Positions 1-8,726 of a DNA stretch of 64,000 nt are shown one piece after another. Source of the DNA: Actinobacteria bacterium Ga0077560 (lineage in GTDB: Bacteria > Actinomycetota > Thermoleophilia > Miltoncostaeales > Miltoncostaeaceae). The translations under genes were made by a program, and so were the position numbers. The DNA is taken from contig LNFL01000139.1 in the NCBI GenBank assembly GCA_001464275.1, forward strand, positions 1 through 64,000, given 5' to 3'. How positions within the stretch are numbered: position 1 is the first letter of the stretch; each line of letters opens with the position of its first letter. The notes beneath the pieces were generated by a model that had not been told where the DNA came from, did not search any database, and saw only the letters and a program-made list of their open reading frames with translations.

Positions 1-270
1 CATGGTCTCCAGGGCGCGGCGCACGTCGTACAGCTCGGAGATCTCGCCGGGGTCGATCACCGGGGCGCTGTAGCCGTGGCGCGGGCGGTGCACCAGCAGA
101 CCCTCCTCGGCCAGCCGCCGGCAGGCCTCGCGAACCGGGGTGCGCGAGGCGTGGTAGTGGTCGGCGGCCCACTGCTCGGTCACCCGCGTGCCCGGACGGA
201 TGCGCCCGCGCAGCAGGTCGGTGCGGATGCGCCGGTACACGTTCTCTGCGAGCAGTCCTCGCGTGGCCAC
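1..270 (-). CDS. GntR-family transcriptional regulator, N-terminal part
   Basis: The first 90 codons of a winged-helix regulator run off the left edge. The reading begins GTG, then ATRGLLAENVYRRIRTDLL, and continues through a helix-turn-helix with the signature ASRTPVREACRRL and EEGLLV, typical of the FadR/GntR class. The last residues visible (YDVRRALE) are where the effector-binding FCD domain normally begins, so the ligand cannot be guessed. The GTG at 270 is chosen because GGAG lies 8 nt upstream; no good start is seen further up. It is divergent from the metalloprotease gene, which may be its target. Confidence 0.85.
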   Translation of the reverse strand, partial: MATRGLLAENVYRRIRTDLLRGRIRPGTRVTEQWAADHYHASRTPVREACRRLAEEGLLVHRPRHGYSAPVIDPGEISELYDVRRALETM

Positions 271-361
271 GTCGCGGTCTCCGGGGGTTGCCGCCAGCTG
301 CCGGATGAGGATAACGCCGCGCGGTGCGCCCGTGATGGGCGTGCTGTTAGGTTGGCCGCCG

Positions 362-1378
362 GTGAGCCAGCCCCGAGAGCCCATCCCGCACCGACGCGCG
401 GCCGTGGCCGTCACGGCCCTCCTCGCGGCGGCCGTCGTGGTGGTGGCCGTGGTGGTCGCCACGCGGGACGGCGGCGGCGGGACCTCCGCGTCCACCGCGG
501 CGAGCGTTCCCACGGCCACCGAACCGCTGCCGCCCCAGGTGCCCGCGCTGCCGGAGTGGGGTCCGGTGGCCGGCGTCCCGGACGCGTTCGCGGTGCCCGA
601 GGGCGGCGACGCCCAGGTGACGCCCACGCGGGACGGCTCCACCGTGGAGATCACCCGCGAGGACGGCACGATGTTCGCCTCCGCATCGATCGACGAGGAC
701 GGCAGGTATCGCGACGTGCAGTACTACGACGCCCGCGGGCGCCTGGAGCTGGCGATCGACCGCGTGGACCTGTTCACCGGGCCCGCCGGGGCGACCGCCG
801 CCGCCCGGTCGCGGGGGTGCCGCAACGCGCAGGCCCGCGGCGGCTTCCGCTGGACGGCCCGGCCCATCCCCTGGCGGCTCAACGTCCGCTCGGTTCCCCG
901 GCGTCTCGGCGCGTCCCGCGTCCTGACCGCCGCCAAGGGCGCCCGCAACGCGTGGCGCTTCAACGCGAACCGGTGCGGCGTGGCCGATGGTTCCTCGGTG
1001 GTCTTCGCATACCGCGGCGCCACGCGTCGCGGCATCGGGCGCAACGGGGTGAACAGCATCGGCTTCGGCGAGACCAACGAGCTGGGCGGGGTCTGCGTGC
1101 GCGCCGTGGCATGCACGTTCACCTGGACCCAGGGGGCCCGCGCGATCGAGAGCGACATCCGGGTCGACAAGAACCACCCGCGCGGCTACGCCGTCGGCGG
1201 ACGCATCGGCCGCCGCATCGACCTGCAGAGCGTGCTGGTGCACGAGACCGGGCACACCCTGGGCCTGGAGCACGTCAACGACGCGAGCAACGTGATGTTC
1301 CCGTTCGTCCGCGCCGGGACCACCACCTTCCGCCGGCTCGGGAGGGGCGATGCGCTGGCCAACAACGCGCTCTACTAG
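362..1378 (+). CDS. secreted/membrane-anchored matrixin-like zinc metalloprotease
   Basis: A basic N-terminus and a hydrophobic segment (about residues 10-30) are followed by a Thr/Ala-rich linker and a C-terminal protease domain. The zinc site HETGHTLGLEH (His about residue 294) and a downstream Met-turn (NVMFP) fit the metzincin/M10 pattern HExxHxxGxxH...M. Function is inferred to be extracytoplasmic proteolysis. The GTG at 362 is preferred because a TTAGGTT -10-like box lies about 8 nt upstream, which fits a leaderless mRNA. An ATG at 335 is the alternative. The lipoprotein gene starts inside its 3' end (29-nt overlap), so the two are probably co-expressed. Confidence 0.75.
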   Translation: MSQPREPIPHRRAAVAVTALLAAAVVVVAVVVATRDGGGGTSASTAASVPTATEPLPPQVPALPEWGPVAGVPDAFAVPEGGDAQVTPTRDGSTVEITREDGTMFASASIDEDGRYRDVQYYDARGRLELAIDRVDLFTGPAGATAAARSRGCRNAQARGGFRWTARPIPWRLNVRSVPRRLGASRVLTAAKGARNAWRFNANRCGVADGSSVVFAYRGATRRGIGRNGVNSIGFGETNELGGVCVRAVACTFTWTQGARAIESDIRVDKNHPRGYAVGGRIGRRIDLQSVLVHETGHTLGLEHVNDASNVMFPFVRAGTTTFRRLGRGDALANNALY

Positions 1379-1883
1379 CCTCGCCGCCGGGCTCGCCGCC
1401 CTCGCCCTGCTGGCCGGCTGCGGTGGTGATGACGGGCGGGTGACCACCACCGGCACCGGCACCGGCACCGGCACCGGGCTGGAGCCCATCCCCACCGTCA
1501 CCGCCCCGCCGCCGGTGGCCGGCCCCCCGCCGCTGCGCGTGAAGACCGAGCTGGGCGACGCGCAGATGGTGTCCTTCGGCGGCTGCTGGACCACCCCCGG
1601 CGGCACGCAGGTGTGCGGCGACCCCGACTGGCCGTCCTGCCCCACCACAGGGCTACCCGACATCCCCGCCAACCCGGGCGACGAGCTCACCTTCGTGCTC
1701 CCCTCCCCCGCCGCCACCGAACTGGAGCTCTACACCGGGGACGGCAGCGAGCCCATCCCGCTCGAGCCCGCCGATGAGGTCGACTGGAACGTCGAGGTCG
1801 CGGAGGGCCCGATCGTCCTGCGCGCCGTCATCCCGGGCCGCGGGGACCCCTCCTGGGCCGCCTGCATCCTTCCCCTGGGGTGA
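1350..1883 (+). CDS. small lipoprotein of unknown function
   Basis: The 177-residue product starts with a signal peptide ending in the lipobox LLAGC (residues about 19-23), so it should be lipid-anchored outside the membrane. After the Cys comes a Thr-Gly dipeptide repeat and a Pro-rich linker, then a domain with two to four Cys (GGCWTT, QVCGD, SCPTT, AACIL) that may form disulfides. No family is recognised. It overlaps the metalloprotease gene and shares its direction. Confidence 0.75.
   Translation: MRWPTTRSTSLAAGLAALALLAGCGGDDGRVTTTGTGTGTGTGLEPIPTVTAPPPVAGPPPLRVKTELGDAQMVSFGGCWTTPGGTQVCGDPDWPSCPTTGLPDIPANPGDELTFVLPSPAATELELYTGDGSEPIPLEPADEVDWNVEVAEGPIVLRAVIPGRGDPSWAACILPLG
1448..1477 (+). 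repeat. hexanucleotide tandem repeat (CACCGG)x5
   Basis: Five perfect copies of CACCGG lie in frame in the lipoprotein gene and encode a Thr-Gly linker just after the lipidated Cys. Because the unit is two codons, copy-number change would lengthen or shorten the linker without a frameshift. Confidence 0.9.
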
Positions 1884-2022
1884 CGACCTGCTGGTGGGAC
1901 CGTCGGTTCATCCCTGAGGAGCATTGACCGGCGCCGGCCCGCTGACCCAGGGTGGACAACGTGAACGGGAGCCCTCACGAGGCCGTCCACGACCAACCGG
2001 CGAGACGGCACAAGGGGTGGAG

Positions 2023-3348
2023 ATGGGCGATGTCCGAACGGTCGGCGGAGTTCATGCGCGGGCGCCGCGAGCGCGGCGGACCATGCGCGCGCTCGCGGTG
2101 ACGGCGGGCCTCGCTGCGTTGGCCGCGGGCTCCAGCGGCTGCGTGATCCTCCGGGAGCATTTCGTCTCCCAGCCCGATCTGATCGGGCCCGAGTTCCGCC
2201 TCGACGTGAGTGCGTGCGTCTCCAATGCGACCCCCTCGTGCCCCAGTGGGGGCACGTCCAACCTCTTCCCCACCCCGTCACCGGGCACGAACCTGCAGGT
2301 GCTCGGGGCGGTCCAGCTGCCCACCGGTTACTCCCTGCCGGAGGTCATCACCAAGACGGACCGCCCCGCAGACCCGGGGGCGCGGCTCACGCGGAGCGCC
2401 TCCTATGAGGCGGAGCTCACGAAGCTCCTGCCGCCGCCCGCGGGGAAACGCTGGTACGGCTACATCAGCGATCCCTTCTCCGACTACGTCCGTGGCGCCA
2501 CCTACTTCCAGGGCGTGGACATCGTCCGCGGTGCCGCCGCCGACGGCGAGCCCATCGCGGCCCTGACGGAGATCACCTACGTGGCCGGGGGGCGGCTGGT
2601 CACCCCCGAGGCCCCCGGCGGGCGACCGGTCGTCTGTGATGGCGACGCCACCGTCTGCGTCGACAGCCGCCTGGACCGGACCGGCTCGTTCCTGAACGAC
2701 CTGGCGCTCAAGGCGCCCGCCACGGTGACCGCCGAGCGCGGCACCACGGCCGTGATCCCGGTGACCGCCAGGTTCGCCGGCACCACCGGCCCCGCGTACG
2801 CGTTCGCGCTCACCGCGACCACCACGCTGCCGGGATCCAGCGCGACGCCGAACGTCCCCACCCTGACCCCGCCGAGCAACAGCACCAACTCGCTGAGCGT
2901 GTCGGTCCCGATCCCGGCGAACGCGGCGCCGGGCAACTACCCGGTGACGGTGACCGCCACGGTGGGCGGCGTGGGAACGTCCGCCTCCACGACGGCGACG
3001 ATCATCGTGCCCGCCGAGGCGCCGCCGGTGGCGGGGACCCTGCGCCCGTCGGTGTCCGCCGGAGGCGTCGGCGGCCTCACCGCGCGGATCGCCCGCCTGA
3101 GGGGACTCCCGGTGCGCATCACCACCGACACCGCGACCTCCGCGACCATCACCCTCAGCCAGACCCGGCGGGTCCGGAGCGGTCGGCGGTTCGTCCTCCG
3201 GAGCGTCCGTGTCGCCGTCCGCAGGGTCGACATTCCCGTGGGCACGACGATCGTCCGCGTCCGGAGCGCCGCGTTCCGCCCCGGCCGGGTGGCGATCCGT
3301 GTGACCGGCGACGCGTTCGACGCGCGCGCGGCGGTCGGGCTGCGGTGA
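2023..3348 (+). CDS. secreted lipoprotein with Ig-like/beta-rich domains
   Basis: The product has an Arg-rich N-terminus, a hydrophobic core and a lipobox-like AAGSSGC. A long Thr/Val/Ala-rich beta-strand region follows (segments such as NYPVTVTATVGG around residue 300), then a very basic C-terminal domain rich in Arg and Val. No enzyme motif is visible, so an envelope structural or adhesive role is only a guess. The ATG at 2023 is chosen because AAGGGG stands 5 nt upstream. The ATG at 2083 would give a shorter, more conventional signal peptide but has a weaker ribosome binding site. Confidence 0.6.
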   Translation: MGDVRTVGGVHARAPRARRTMRALAVTAGLAALAAGSSGCVILREHFVSQPDLIGPEFRLDVSACVSNATPSCPSGGTSNLFPTPSPGTNLQVLGAVQLPTGYSLPEVITKTDRPADPGARLTRSASYEAELTKLLPPPAGKRWYGYISDPFSDYVRGATYFQGVDIVRGAAADGEPIAALTEITYVAGGRLVTPEAPGGRPVVCDGDATVCVDSRLDRTGSFLNDLALKAPATVTAERGTTAVIPVTARFAGTTGPAYAFALTATTTLPGSSATPNVPTLTPPSNSTNSLSVSVPIPANAAPGNYPVTVTATVGGVGTSASTTATIIVPAEAPPVAGTLRPSVSAGGVGGLTARIARLRGLPVRITTDTATSATITLSQTRRVRSGRRFVLRSVRVAVRRVDIPVGTTIVRVRSAAFRPGRVAIRVTGDAFDARAAVGLR

Positions 3349-3400
3349 CCGCCCGACGGGCGACACGACCCGGGGTGCCCTGAGCGCGCGGAGGGCTTGC

Positions 3401-3406
3401 TAGGGT
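3401..3406 (+). promoter_or_regulatory. -10 element of the tRNA-Gly promoter
   Basis: TAGGGT lies 12 nt before the first tRNA base, a normal distance for a housekeeping -10 box of a tRNA transcript. I do not see a convincing -35. Confidence 0.45.
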
Positions 3407-3417
3407 CACGTCCTGAC

Positions 3418-3491
3418 GCGGGAGTAGCTCAGTTGGCTAGAGCGTCAGCCTTCCAAGCTGAGGGTCGCGGGTTCGAGTCCCGTCTCCCGCT
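3418..3491 (+). tRNA. tRNA-Gly (anticodon UCC)
   Basis: The acceptor stem GCGGGAG pairs perfectly with CTCCCGC. The D-arm has AGCTCAGTTGGCTAGAGC. The anticodon loop reads CTTCCAA, giving UCC (glycine, GGA codons). The T-arm contains GGTTCGAGTCC. The discriminator base is U, as expected for bacterial tRNA-Gly. CCA is not encoded. Confidence 0.95.
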
Positions 3492-3496
3492 CTCAC

Positions 3497-3522
3497 CGAA
3501 GCCCCTCTCCGGAGGGGCTTCG
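3497..3522 (+). terminator. intrinsic terminator after tRNA-Gly
   Basis: CGAAGCCCCTC and GAGGGGCTTCG form an 11-bp perfect stem with a 4-nt loop, starting 5 nt after the tRNA and followed by a T-rich TTCGTTTC. Confidence 0.85.
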
Positions 3523-3559
3523 TTCGTTTCCCGCCGCACCGTCCCGAGCCCGGCCGGGA

Positions 3560-5112
3560 TCAGACGGCGGTGCGCGCCAGGTGCTCGTGGACGAGTCGCA
3601 CGACCATGGCGCCCTCGCCCACGGCGGTGGCGCACCGCTTGACCGAGCCCGCCCGAACGTCGCCCGCGGCGAACACGCCGGGGACGCTGGTCTCGAGCAG
3701 GTTGCCGGAGCCGGCGTCCTGGCCGGTCAGGACGAAGCCGTGCGCATCGGTGGCGAGCGTGCCCTCCAGCCAGTCGGTGCACGGGTCCGCCCCGAGGAAA
3801 CAGAACAGGAACTGCAGCGGCATCCGCTGCCCGTCCGCGAGCGTGACGGCCTCCAGGACGCCGTCCGTCCCGTGCAGCGCGGTGATCTCCCCGCGGTCCC
3901 GCACGGCGACGCCGTACCGGGCGAGATCGTGGATGAGGTACTCCGACATGGTCTCGGCGAGACTGGATCGCCTCCGCGGGCGAGCCAGATCGCCGCCTGA
4001 GCGGCGGAGTTCCCGCCCCCGATGACCGCGACATCGCTGCCGCCGCACAGCCGGCCCTCCTGCGGACCCGCGGCGTAGAAGACGCTGACGCCCTCGAATT
4101 CGGCGATGCGGTCCACCGGTAGGCGCCGGTACTCCGCACCCGTGGCCAGCACCACGGCGCGGGCCCGGACGCGGTGGCCGCCCTCCAGGTGCAGGACGTG
4201 GACCCCGTCCCCGGCCTCCAGCCCCACCGCCTTGTACGGGGTGGCGGTCCGGGCCCCGAACTTGCGGGCCTGAGTGATGGCACGCAGCGCCAGATCGGCA
4301 CCGCTGATGCCGGCGGGAAAACCCAGGTAGTTCTCGATGCGCCGCGATGTGCCCGCCTGGCCACCGAGCGCGTCTCCCTCCACCAGCAGCGTGTCGAGCC
4401 CCTCGGAGGCCCCGTAGACGGCCGCGCCGAGGCCCGCCGGCCCCCCGCCCACGATCACCAGGTCGACCTCTTCGACGGCGGCGAGCTGGCGTCCGATCCC
4501 GAGAGCGCGGGCGAGATCGCCGGGCGTCGGTGCCGTCAGCTCGGCTCCACCCGGAAGGCGCACCAGGGGAAGCTCGGTCTCCAGCCGTCCCGCGACCTGG
4601 GCCGCCGCTACGGGGTCGTCGTGCGTATCACGCCACGTCATCGCGAAGCGGGACCTGCGGGCGAACTCCACCAGCCGGCGCGTGGGCTCCGAGGACCTCG
4701 GTCCGATGATCTCGATGCCGGCGCCCCCGACACGCTGGAGTTCCTCCCGGCGGGCCATGAACGCCGAGAGCAGGACGTCGCCAAGTGGCGCGTTCTCGAA
4801 CAGCAGGCGCCGCAGCTCGTCTCGCTCCACGGCGAGGTACCGGACGTCGGTGGCGGCGACCGCCGAGACCTCGACGGTCTGCCCCGACAGGAGGTTGGTC
4901 TCACCCACGAATCCGGACGGGCCATGCCGCGCGAGCTCCCCGCCGGAGGGGTCCAGGATCGCGATCTCGCCCTCCAGCACCACCATGAACGGATAGCTCC
5001 GGGCGCCGACCTCGACGAGCACCGTGCCCGCCGTCGCGGCGAGCTCGCTGCCGTGGCGACGGAGCACCTCGATCTGGGGCGAGGACAGGGCGAATCCATC
5101 AGCGTGGGCCAC
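3560..5112 (-). pseudogene. cyclic-nucleotide-binding/thioredoxin-reductase-like FAD oxidoreductase, frame-broken
   Basis: Residues about 1-125 form a CAP_ED/cyclic-nucleotide-binding domain (PFMVVLEGEIAIL, FVGETNLLSG). A linker leads to a thioredoxin-reductase-like flavoprotein with FAD motif VIVGGGPAGLGAAVYGASEG and NADPH motif VAVIGGGNSAAQAA. As in related CNMP-fused reductases, the usual CxxC is absent (AAGPQEGRLCGG), so it may not reduce thioredoxin. The frame breaks near 3970: after AIWLARGG the correct continuation (RSSLAETMSEYL...VFAAGDVRAGSVKR) is in another frame, and the strand normally reading like xxVTLLVR is missing. The predicted loss is 22 or 25 nt. Start GTG at 5112 has a GGGAGGT ribosome binding site. 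Confidence 0.85.
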
Positions 5113-5229
5113 CGACGCACCTCCCGTTCTTCAGTGCCGGAGCCGGAGCTCCGCCGTCGCCGCAGCAAAGCAGATGCGGGATGGCCCACGCCGCGGGCCC
5201 GGGATGTCACCCCAGCTCGCCGGCCGGCG

Positions 5230-5961
5230 TCAGCGGCGGACCGGCACCAGCCGGAACACCCGGTACGGGGCGCCCATGAGCGGCATGGCGACGTTGCGCA
5301 CGGGGACGCCCCCTGGGGTCTCACCCTCGTGCGGACCGCGGTGGGCGTGGCCGTGCACCACCAGGTCGGCACCGGCGCGGTCGACGGCGTCGGCGAGCTT
5401 CTGGGTGCCGAGGAACGGCTGGATCTCGGGGCGCTCGTCGGCCACGGTGCCCGGGATGGGCGCGTAGTGGAGCAGGGCCACACGGGCATCGCAGCCGCAG
5501 GCCGCGAGATCGGTGAGCGAGCGCCACAGGGCGCGGCCCGCCGTCTCGGCGCGCTCGACGAAGTGCTTGATCTCCGGCTCGCCGAACGCCGTCAGCGCGT
5601 TGTGGCCAAAGCCGCCGGCGAAGCCCTTCACCCCGGCGATGCCCAGCATCCACTCCCCCACCTCCAGCGTCACCGTATCCTGCTCGAGCACCGTCACGCC
5701 GTGCCCGCGCAGGATCTCGGAGACCTCCTCCGCGAAGCCGGCGTGGTGGTCGTGGTTGCCCAGCACCGCCACCTTGGGGACCGTCACCGCGGCGAGCTGA
5801 CGGCCCAGCGCCTCCGCCTCCTCCGGCATGCCGCGGCGGGTGAGGTCCCCGGCCAGCAGCAGCACGTCGGCGTGCTCGTCGACATCCGCGAACCCGGGGG
5901 CGAGATCGTCGAGGCGGTCGTCGGACGCGTGGACATCCCCCACCGCGGCCACCCGGATCAT
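5230..5961 (-). CDS. calcineurin-like metallophosphoesterase
   Basis: The 243-residue protein has the full dimetal phosphoesterase set: GDVHAS near the N-terminus, AGDLTRRG, GNHDHH, and HGHAHRG near the C-terminus. Substrate is unknown; the family hydrolyses phosphomono- or diesters. Its ATG overlaps the stop of the upstream nucleotidyltransferase gene by 4 nt, so the pair is translationally coupled and may act on the same nucleotide-type substrate. Confidence 0.9.
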   Translation of the reverse strand: MIRVAAVGDVHASDDRLDDLAPGFADVDEHADVLLLAGDLTRRGMPEEAEALGRQLAAVTVPKVAVLGNHDHHAGFAEEVSEILRGHGVTVLEQDTVTLEVGEWMLGIAGVKGFAGGFGHNALTAFGEPEIKHFVERAETAGRALWRSLTDLAACGCDARVALLHYAPIPGTVADERPEIQPFLGTQKLADAVDRAGADLVVHGHAHRGPHEGETPGGVPVRNVAMPLMGAPYRVFRLVPVRR

Positions 5962-6542
5962 GCGACCTCCAGACGCGGCGCCGGCACCGGCCCGTCAACC
6001 AGCCGGAGGTCCCGCACCAGCGTGAAGAAGGTGCGGGCGAACGGGCTGTCGTGGGTGCGCTCCCACAGGTCGTCCCAGTCGATCTGCTCCCGCAGCGCCC
6101 GGGCGATCTGCAACGGCGGCCCCAGGTCGAGGTTGTGCTCGGTGAGCGCCAGCAGCTTGCTCGTCATGAGGTCCCCGATCCGCATCACCCGCATCTGCAC
6201 GGCGTACACCACCAATTCGTCGCAGCGCGCCAGCAGCTCGTCGTCCACGGGGAACCCGGTGGGGTGGTGGATGAGGTCGATCAGCACGTCGCCGTCCCAG
6301 GCCTTCACCAGCCAGCCCTCCGGCGGCACCTCCACGCGCAGGCCGGCGTCGCGGGCGAGGGCCTGCACCCGCTCGGAGTCCTCCTGGCGGATGAGGATGT
6401 CCACGTCCTTCTCGGTCGGCGGGCCGCCGCGCGCCCAGGCCGCGAGCCCGCCCGCCAGTGCGAACTCCACCTGCCCGTCGCGCAGGATCGCGGCGATGCG
6501 CTTGAGCACCTCCAGCAGCGGCTCGGACTGGATGGACGGCAT
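5958..6542 (-). CDS. nucleotidyltransferase-fold protein
   Basis: The 194-residue product contains GGLAAWARG followed by KDVDILI, the Gly-Gly and Asp-x-Asp arrangement of the polymerase-beta-type nucleotidyltransferase fold (AbiEii-like or MNT-like). A further acidic residue lies in VLIDLIH. Such proteins transfer NMP to a protein or small molecule, and the target is unknown. ATG at 6542 lies only 8 nt downstream of a GGGTAC -10 element, so the mRNA is probably leaderless. It is first gene of a two-gene operon with the phosphoesterase. Confidence 0.75.
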   Translation of the reverse strand: MPSIQSEPLLEVLKRIAAILRDGQVEFALAGGLAAWARGGPPTEKDVDILIRQEDSERVQALARDAGLRVEVPPEGWLVKAWDGDVLIDLIHHPTGFPVDDELLARCDELVVYAVQMRVMRIGDLMTSKLLALTEHNLDLGPPLQIARALREQIDWDDLWERTHDSPFARTFFTLVRDLRLVDGPVPAPRLEVA

Positions 6543-6550
6543 GCGGGCCG

Positions 6551-6575
6551 GTACCCGCCGCCGGGAGGGTCCAAC
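6551..6575 (-). promoter_or_regulatory. SigB/F-type stress promoter for the nucleotidyltransferase-phosphoesterase pair
   Basis: GTTGG (6575-6571), a 14-nt spacer and GGGTAC (6556-6551) read leftward, ending 8 nt before the ATG at 6542. Confidence 0.55.
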
Positions 6576-6590
6576 CACCCGCCGCCCATG

Positions 6591-6614
6591 GTTGGGCCCG
6601 GCGAGGGGGGGAAC
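6591..6614 (+). promoter_or_regulatory. SigB/F-type stress promoter for the acidic protein at 6652
   Basis: GTTGG, a 13-nt spacer and GGGAAC read rightward and are back-to-back with the leftward copy at 6551-6575. Confidence 0.5.
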
Positions 6615-6651
6615 GGAAGCGACGACGTCAGCACCGCACCCAGGAGGCGCC

Positions 6652-6987
6652 ATGAGCACCGCCAACGGCATCGACCCGCCCGACCCCGCCGAGGTTCCGT
6701 CCGAGGACCTCACCCCGGAGGAACTGCGGGACGAGGCGTTCCGCACCGTCGACGGCGCCGGGTCCGGCGAACCGCTTGATCCGGCGATGGCACCCGTGAT
6801 CGAGGCCGGCGGAGGCGTGGCCGAGGGGTTCGAGCAGAGCGAGGCCCTGCTGGTCGATCACGCCGAGAGCGGCGAGGGCGGCACCGAGCGCATCCTCCGG
6901 GACGCGTTCACCCCCGAGGCCGACGAGGAGCGGGCCATCCACGGGGAGGCCGATGAGGAGGCCTCCAGCGAGCGCGCCGACCGCTAG
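6652..6987 (+). CDS. small acidic protein, unknown function
   Basis: The 111-residue, strongly acidic protein begins [18 protein letters not shown] and has no transmembrane segment or recognised domain. Its ATG follows an excellent CAGGAGG ribosome binding site, and a candidate stress promoter lies about 40 nt upstream. It converges on the NUDIX gene with a 4-nt overlap. Several other small acidic proteins in this window have the same promoter type, so a stress-related role is inferred only from context. Confidence 0.75.
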   Translation: MSTANGIDPPDPAEVPSEDLTPEELRDEAFRTVDGAGSGEPLDPAMAPVIEAGGGVAEGFEQSEALLVDHAESGEGGTERILRDAFTPEADEERAIHGEADEEASSERADR

Positions 6988-7427
6988 CGCAGCTCAGCCA
7001 GCCGCAGCCCGGCGTCCACCAGCGACACGCGCTCCAGCGCGGGCACCTGCGCGAGCGGGACCCACCGGGCCTCGTCGGTGGACCCACCCACCTCGTGGCG
7101 CAGCTCACCGGCCACGATGCGGGCCTCGAACACCACCCGGACGGCCTTCAGCGGACGCGGGGCGCCCTCGGTGAGCCGCTTCGCGGCGTCGATGACGTGG
7201 GTGTCCACGCCCAGCAGGCGACGTGGCTCGACGGTGAAGCCGGTCTCCTCCAGGACCTCCCGCACGACCGCCTGCTCGGGCGTCTCGTGCAGCTCCGCGC
7301 CACCGCCGGGCAGCGTCCACGCGCCCGGCCGGCGTCCCTCGCCGTTCCAGAAGGCCAGCAGGACGTCGGTGCCCTCACGGATGACCGCATAGGCGGCCAG
7401 GCGCGTGTCGAACGGGGGTGCGGCCAT
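6984..7427 (-). CDS. NUDIX hydrolase
   Basis: The 147-residue protein carries a complete Nudix box, Gx5Ex7REUxEExGU, seen as [13 protein letters not shown] followed by [11 protein letters not shown]. Family members hydrolyse nucleoside diphosphates linked to another moiety, such as oxidised dNTPs or NDP-sugars. The substrate cannot be read from the sequence. It follows the small coiled-coil gene by 30 nt on the same strand. Confidence 0.9.
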   Translation of the reverse strand: MAAPPFDTRLAAYAVIREGTDVLLAFWNGEGRRPGAWTLPGGGAELHETPEQAVVREVLEETGFTVEPRRLLGVDTHVIDAAKRLTEGAPRPLKAVRVVFEARIVAGELRHEVGGSTDEARWVPLAQVPALERVSLVDAGLRLAELR

Positions 7428-7457
7428 CCGGCCACGATACGGGACCGCCCGGCGCGG

Positions 7458-7817
7458 TCAGCGGCGCTTGGCGGCCTTGCGCAGGCGCTTCCTGGTGCGC
7501 TTCTCGGCGTCCAGCTGCTCGTCGAGCACCGCGATGGCCTCGCGGATCTTGCCGATGCGGTGCTCCACGGCCTCCATCTCGCTGGCGGCCCCCTCACGCG
7601 CCCGTCGCACCGCCTCCTGCTCGGAGGCCGCGATCTGCGCCGAGGCCGAGCCCTCACCGACGATCCGGATCTCACCGTGCTCCACGAACGCGGCGCGGTC
7701 GAGCTCGAGCGCCTCGTCGCCCACGGCCACGTAGATCGTGGACGGGGTCACCGAGGTGACGGTGACGGGCCGGGGCTCGTCACCGACGAGCCAGAAACGT
7801 TCGGGAACCGCGGGCAT
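7458..7817 (-). CDS. small protein with C-terminal coiled coil, unknown
   Basis: The first half of the 119-residue protein looks beta-rich (RPVTVTSVTPSTIYVAVG). The second half is a continuous charged helix (about residues 55-119) ending in a Lys/Arg-rich tail. No family is recognised. It lies 9 nt downstream of the GT2 gene and may be the last member of the carbamoyltransferase operon. Confidence 0.6.
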   Translation of the reverse strand: MPAVPERFWLVGDEPRPVTVTSVTPSTIYVAVGDEALELDRAAFVEHGEIRIVGEGSASAQIAASEQEAVRRAREGAASEMEAVEHRIGKIREAIAVLDEQLDAEKRTRKRLRKAAKRR

Positions 7818-7826
7818 GGGGACCTC

Positions 7827-8726
7827 CTACCCGTCCAGGCGGCGGCGCACACGCGGCCGCCGCCACCGCCACTGCCCCACCAGCCACCAGCCGGTGGCCA
7901 CCGGCGGGATGGCGACGCTGGTGGCCAGCATCGTCCCCACCTCGCGGCGGTCGGCCGGACCGGGGCCGATCCGGCGCGCCGCGAACCCCGCGGTGAGCGC
8001 CAGCCAGGCCGCCGCCGGGCCCGCCGCCAGGCGGGTGCGGCCCGCACCCAGCGCCGCGACCGCCAGCGCCCCGGCGGCGGTGGTGGCCAGGTGCCGGCGC
8101 AGGGCACCCGCCGGGGCGGCGGCGCGCGCCCGCCAGGCGCGGCCGTGACGGGCGAGCATGAGCACGTCGTCGGCGTTGCCGCGTTGCTTGGCGACGCTCA
8201 CCCACGGGCCCGCGGGTCCGACGGGGTGCAGCACCGCCCGCTCGCCCCGCACCAGCCGGAACCCGCGCGCCATGACGCGCAGCGCCAGGTCCGCGTCCTC
8301 GCGGTAGGCGCGCCGGAACCGCTCGTCGAACCCGCCCACCCAGTCCAGGACATCGCGGCGGTAGGCCATGTCGGCGGTCGCCCACGCGGCGTCCTCCAGC
8401 CCGCGGACGTTGCGCTCCCAGTCGGTGGGCAGGCGGTCCATCGGCACCGGCACCACGATTTGGCCCTGACACCCGGCGACGTCCTGCGGGAGCCCCTCCA
8501 GGTCACCGCGCAGCCGGTCCACCCAGCGCGGCTCGGGCACCACGTCGTCGTCCAGGAAGCACACCCAGTCCGCCGTCGAGGCGCGCCAGCCGATGTTGCG
8601 GGCCGCCGCCGGACCGATGCCGCGGCCGTCCACGGCGATGATCCGCCCGTCCAGGTCGCCCAGCGCCTCCCGCAGGCGGGCCAGGCCCTCCGGCCGGGTG
8701 GTGGGCACCACCACGTCCACCCTCAC
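7827..8726 (-). CDS. family 2 glycosyltransferase with C-terminal membrane segments
   Basis: The N-terminal GT-A domain (residues about 1-190) begins VRVDVVVPTTRP and has the metal-binding motif FLDDDVVP, the acceptor-region GGFDE and the REDADLALR signature of inverting GT2 enzymes. The C-terminal 90 residues hold two or three hydrophobic helices, suggesting membrane association. It should transfer a sugar from an activated donor to a surface glycan or lipid. GTG at 8726 overlaps the carbamoyltransferase stop by 3 nt (GTGA), so the two are coupled. Confidence 0.85.
   Translation of the reverse strand: MRVDVVVPTTRPEGLARLREALGDLDGRIIAVDGRGIGPAAARNIGWRASTADWVCFLDDDVVPEPRWVDRLRGDLEGLPQDVAGCQGQIVVPVPMDRLPTDWERNVRGLEDAAWATADMAYRRDVLDWVGGFDERFRRAYREDADLALRVMARGFRLVRGERAVLHPVGPAGPWVSVAKQRGNADDVLMLARHGRAWRARAAAPAGALRRHLATTAAGALAVAALGAGRTRLAAGPAAAWLALTAGFAARRIGPGPADRREVGTMLATSVAIPPVATGWWLVGQWRWRRPRVRRRLDG

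Noticed and set aside
1448-1477. Phase-variable repeat controlling the lipoprotein
   Set aside because: The unit is 6 nt and in frame, so copy changes cannot switch the gene off; it is listed only as a linker repeat.
4174-6987. A 937-codon rightward open frame across the reductase, phosphoesterase and nucleotidyltransferase genes
   Set aside because: Only its last 111 codons (from 6652) have a ribosome binding site and sensible composition. The rest is antisense to recognised genes.
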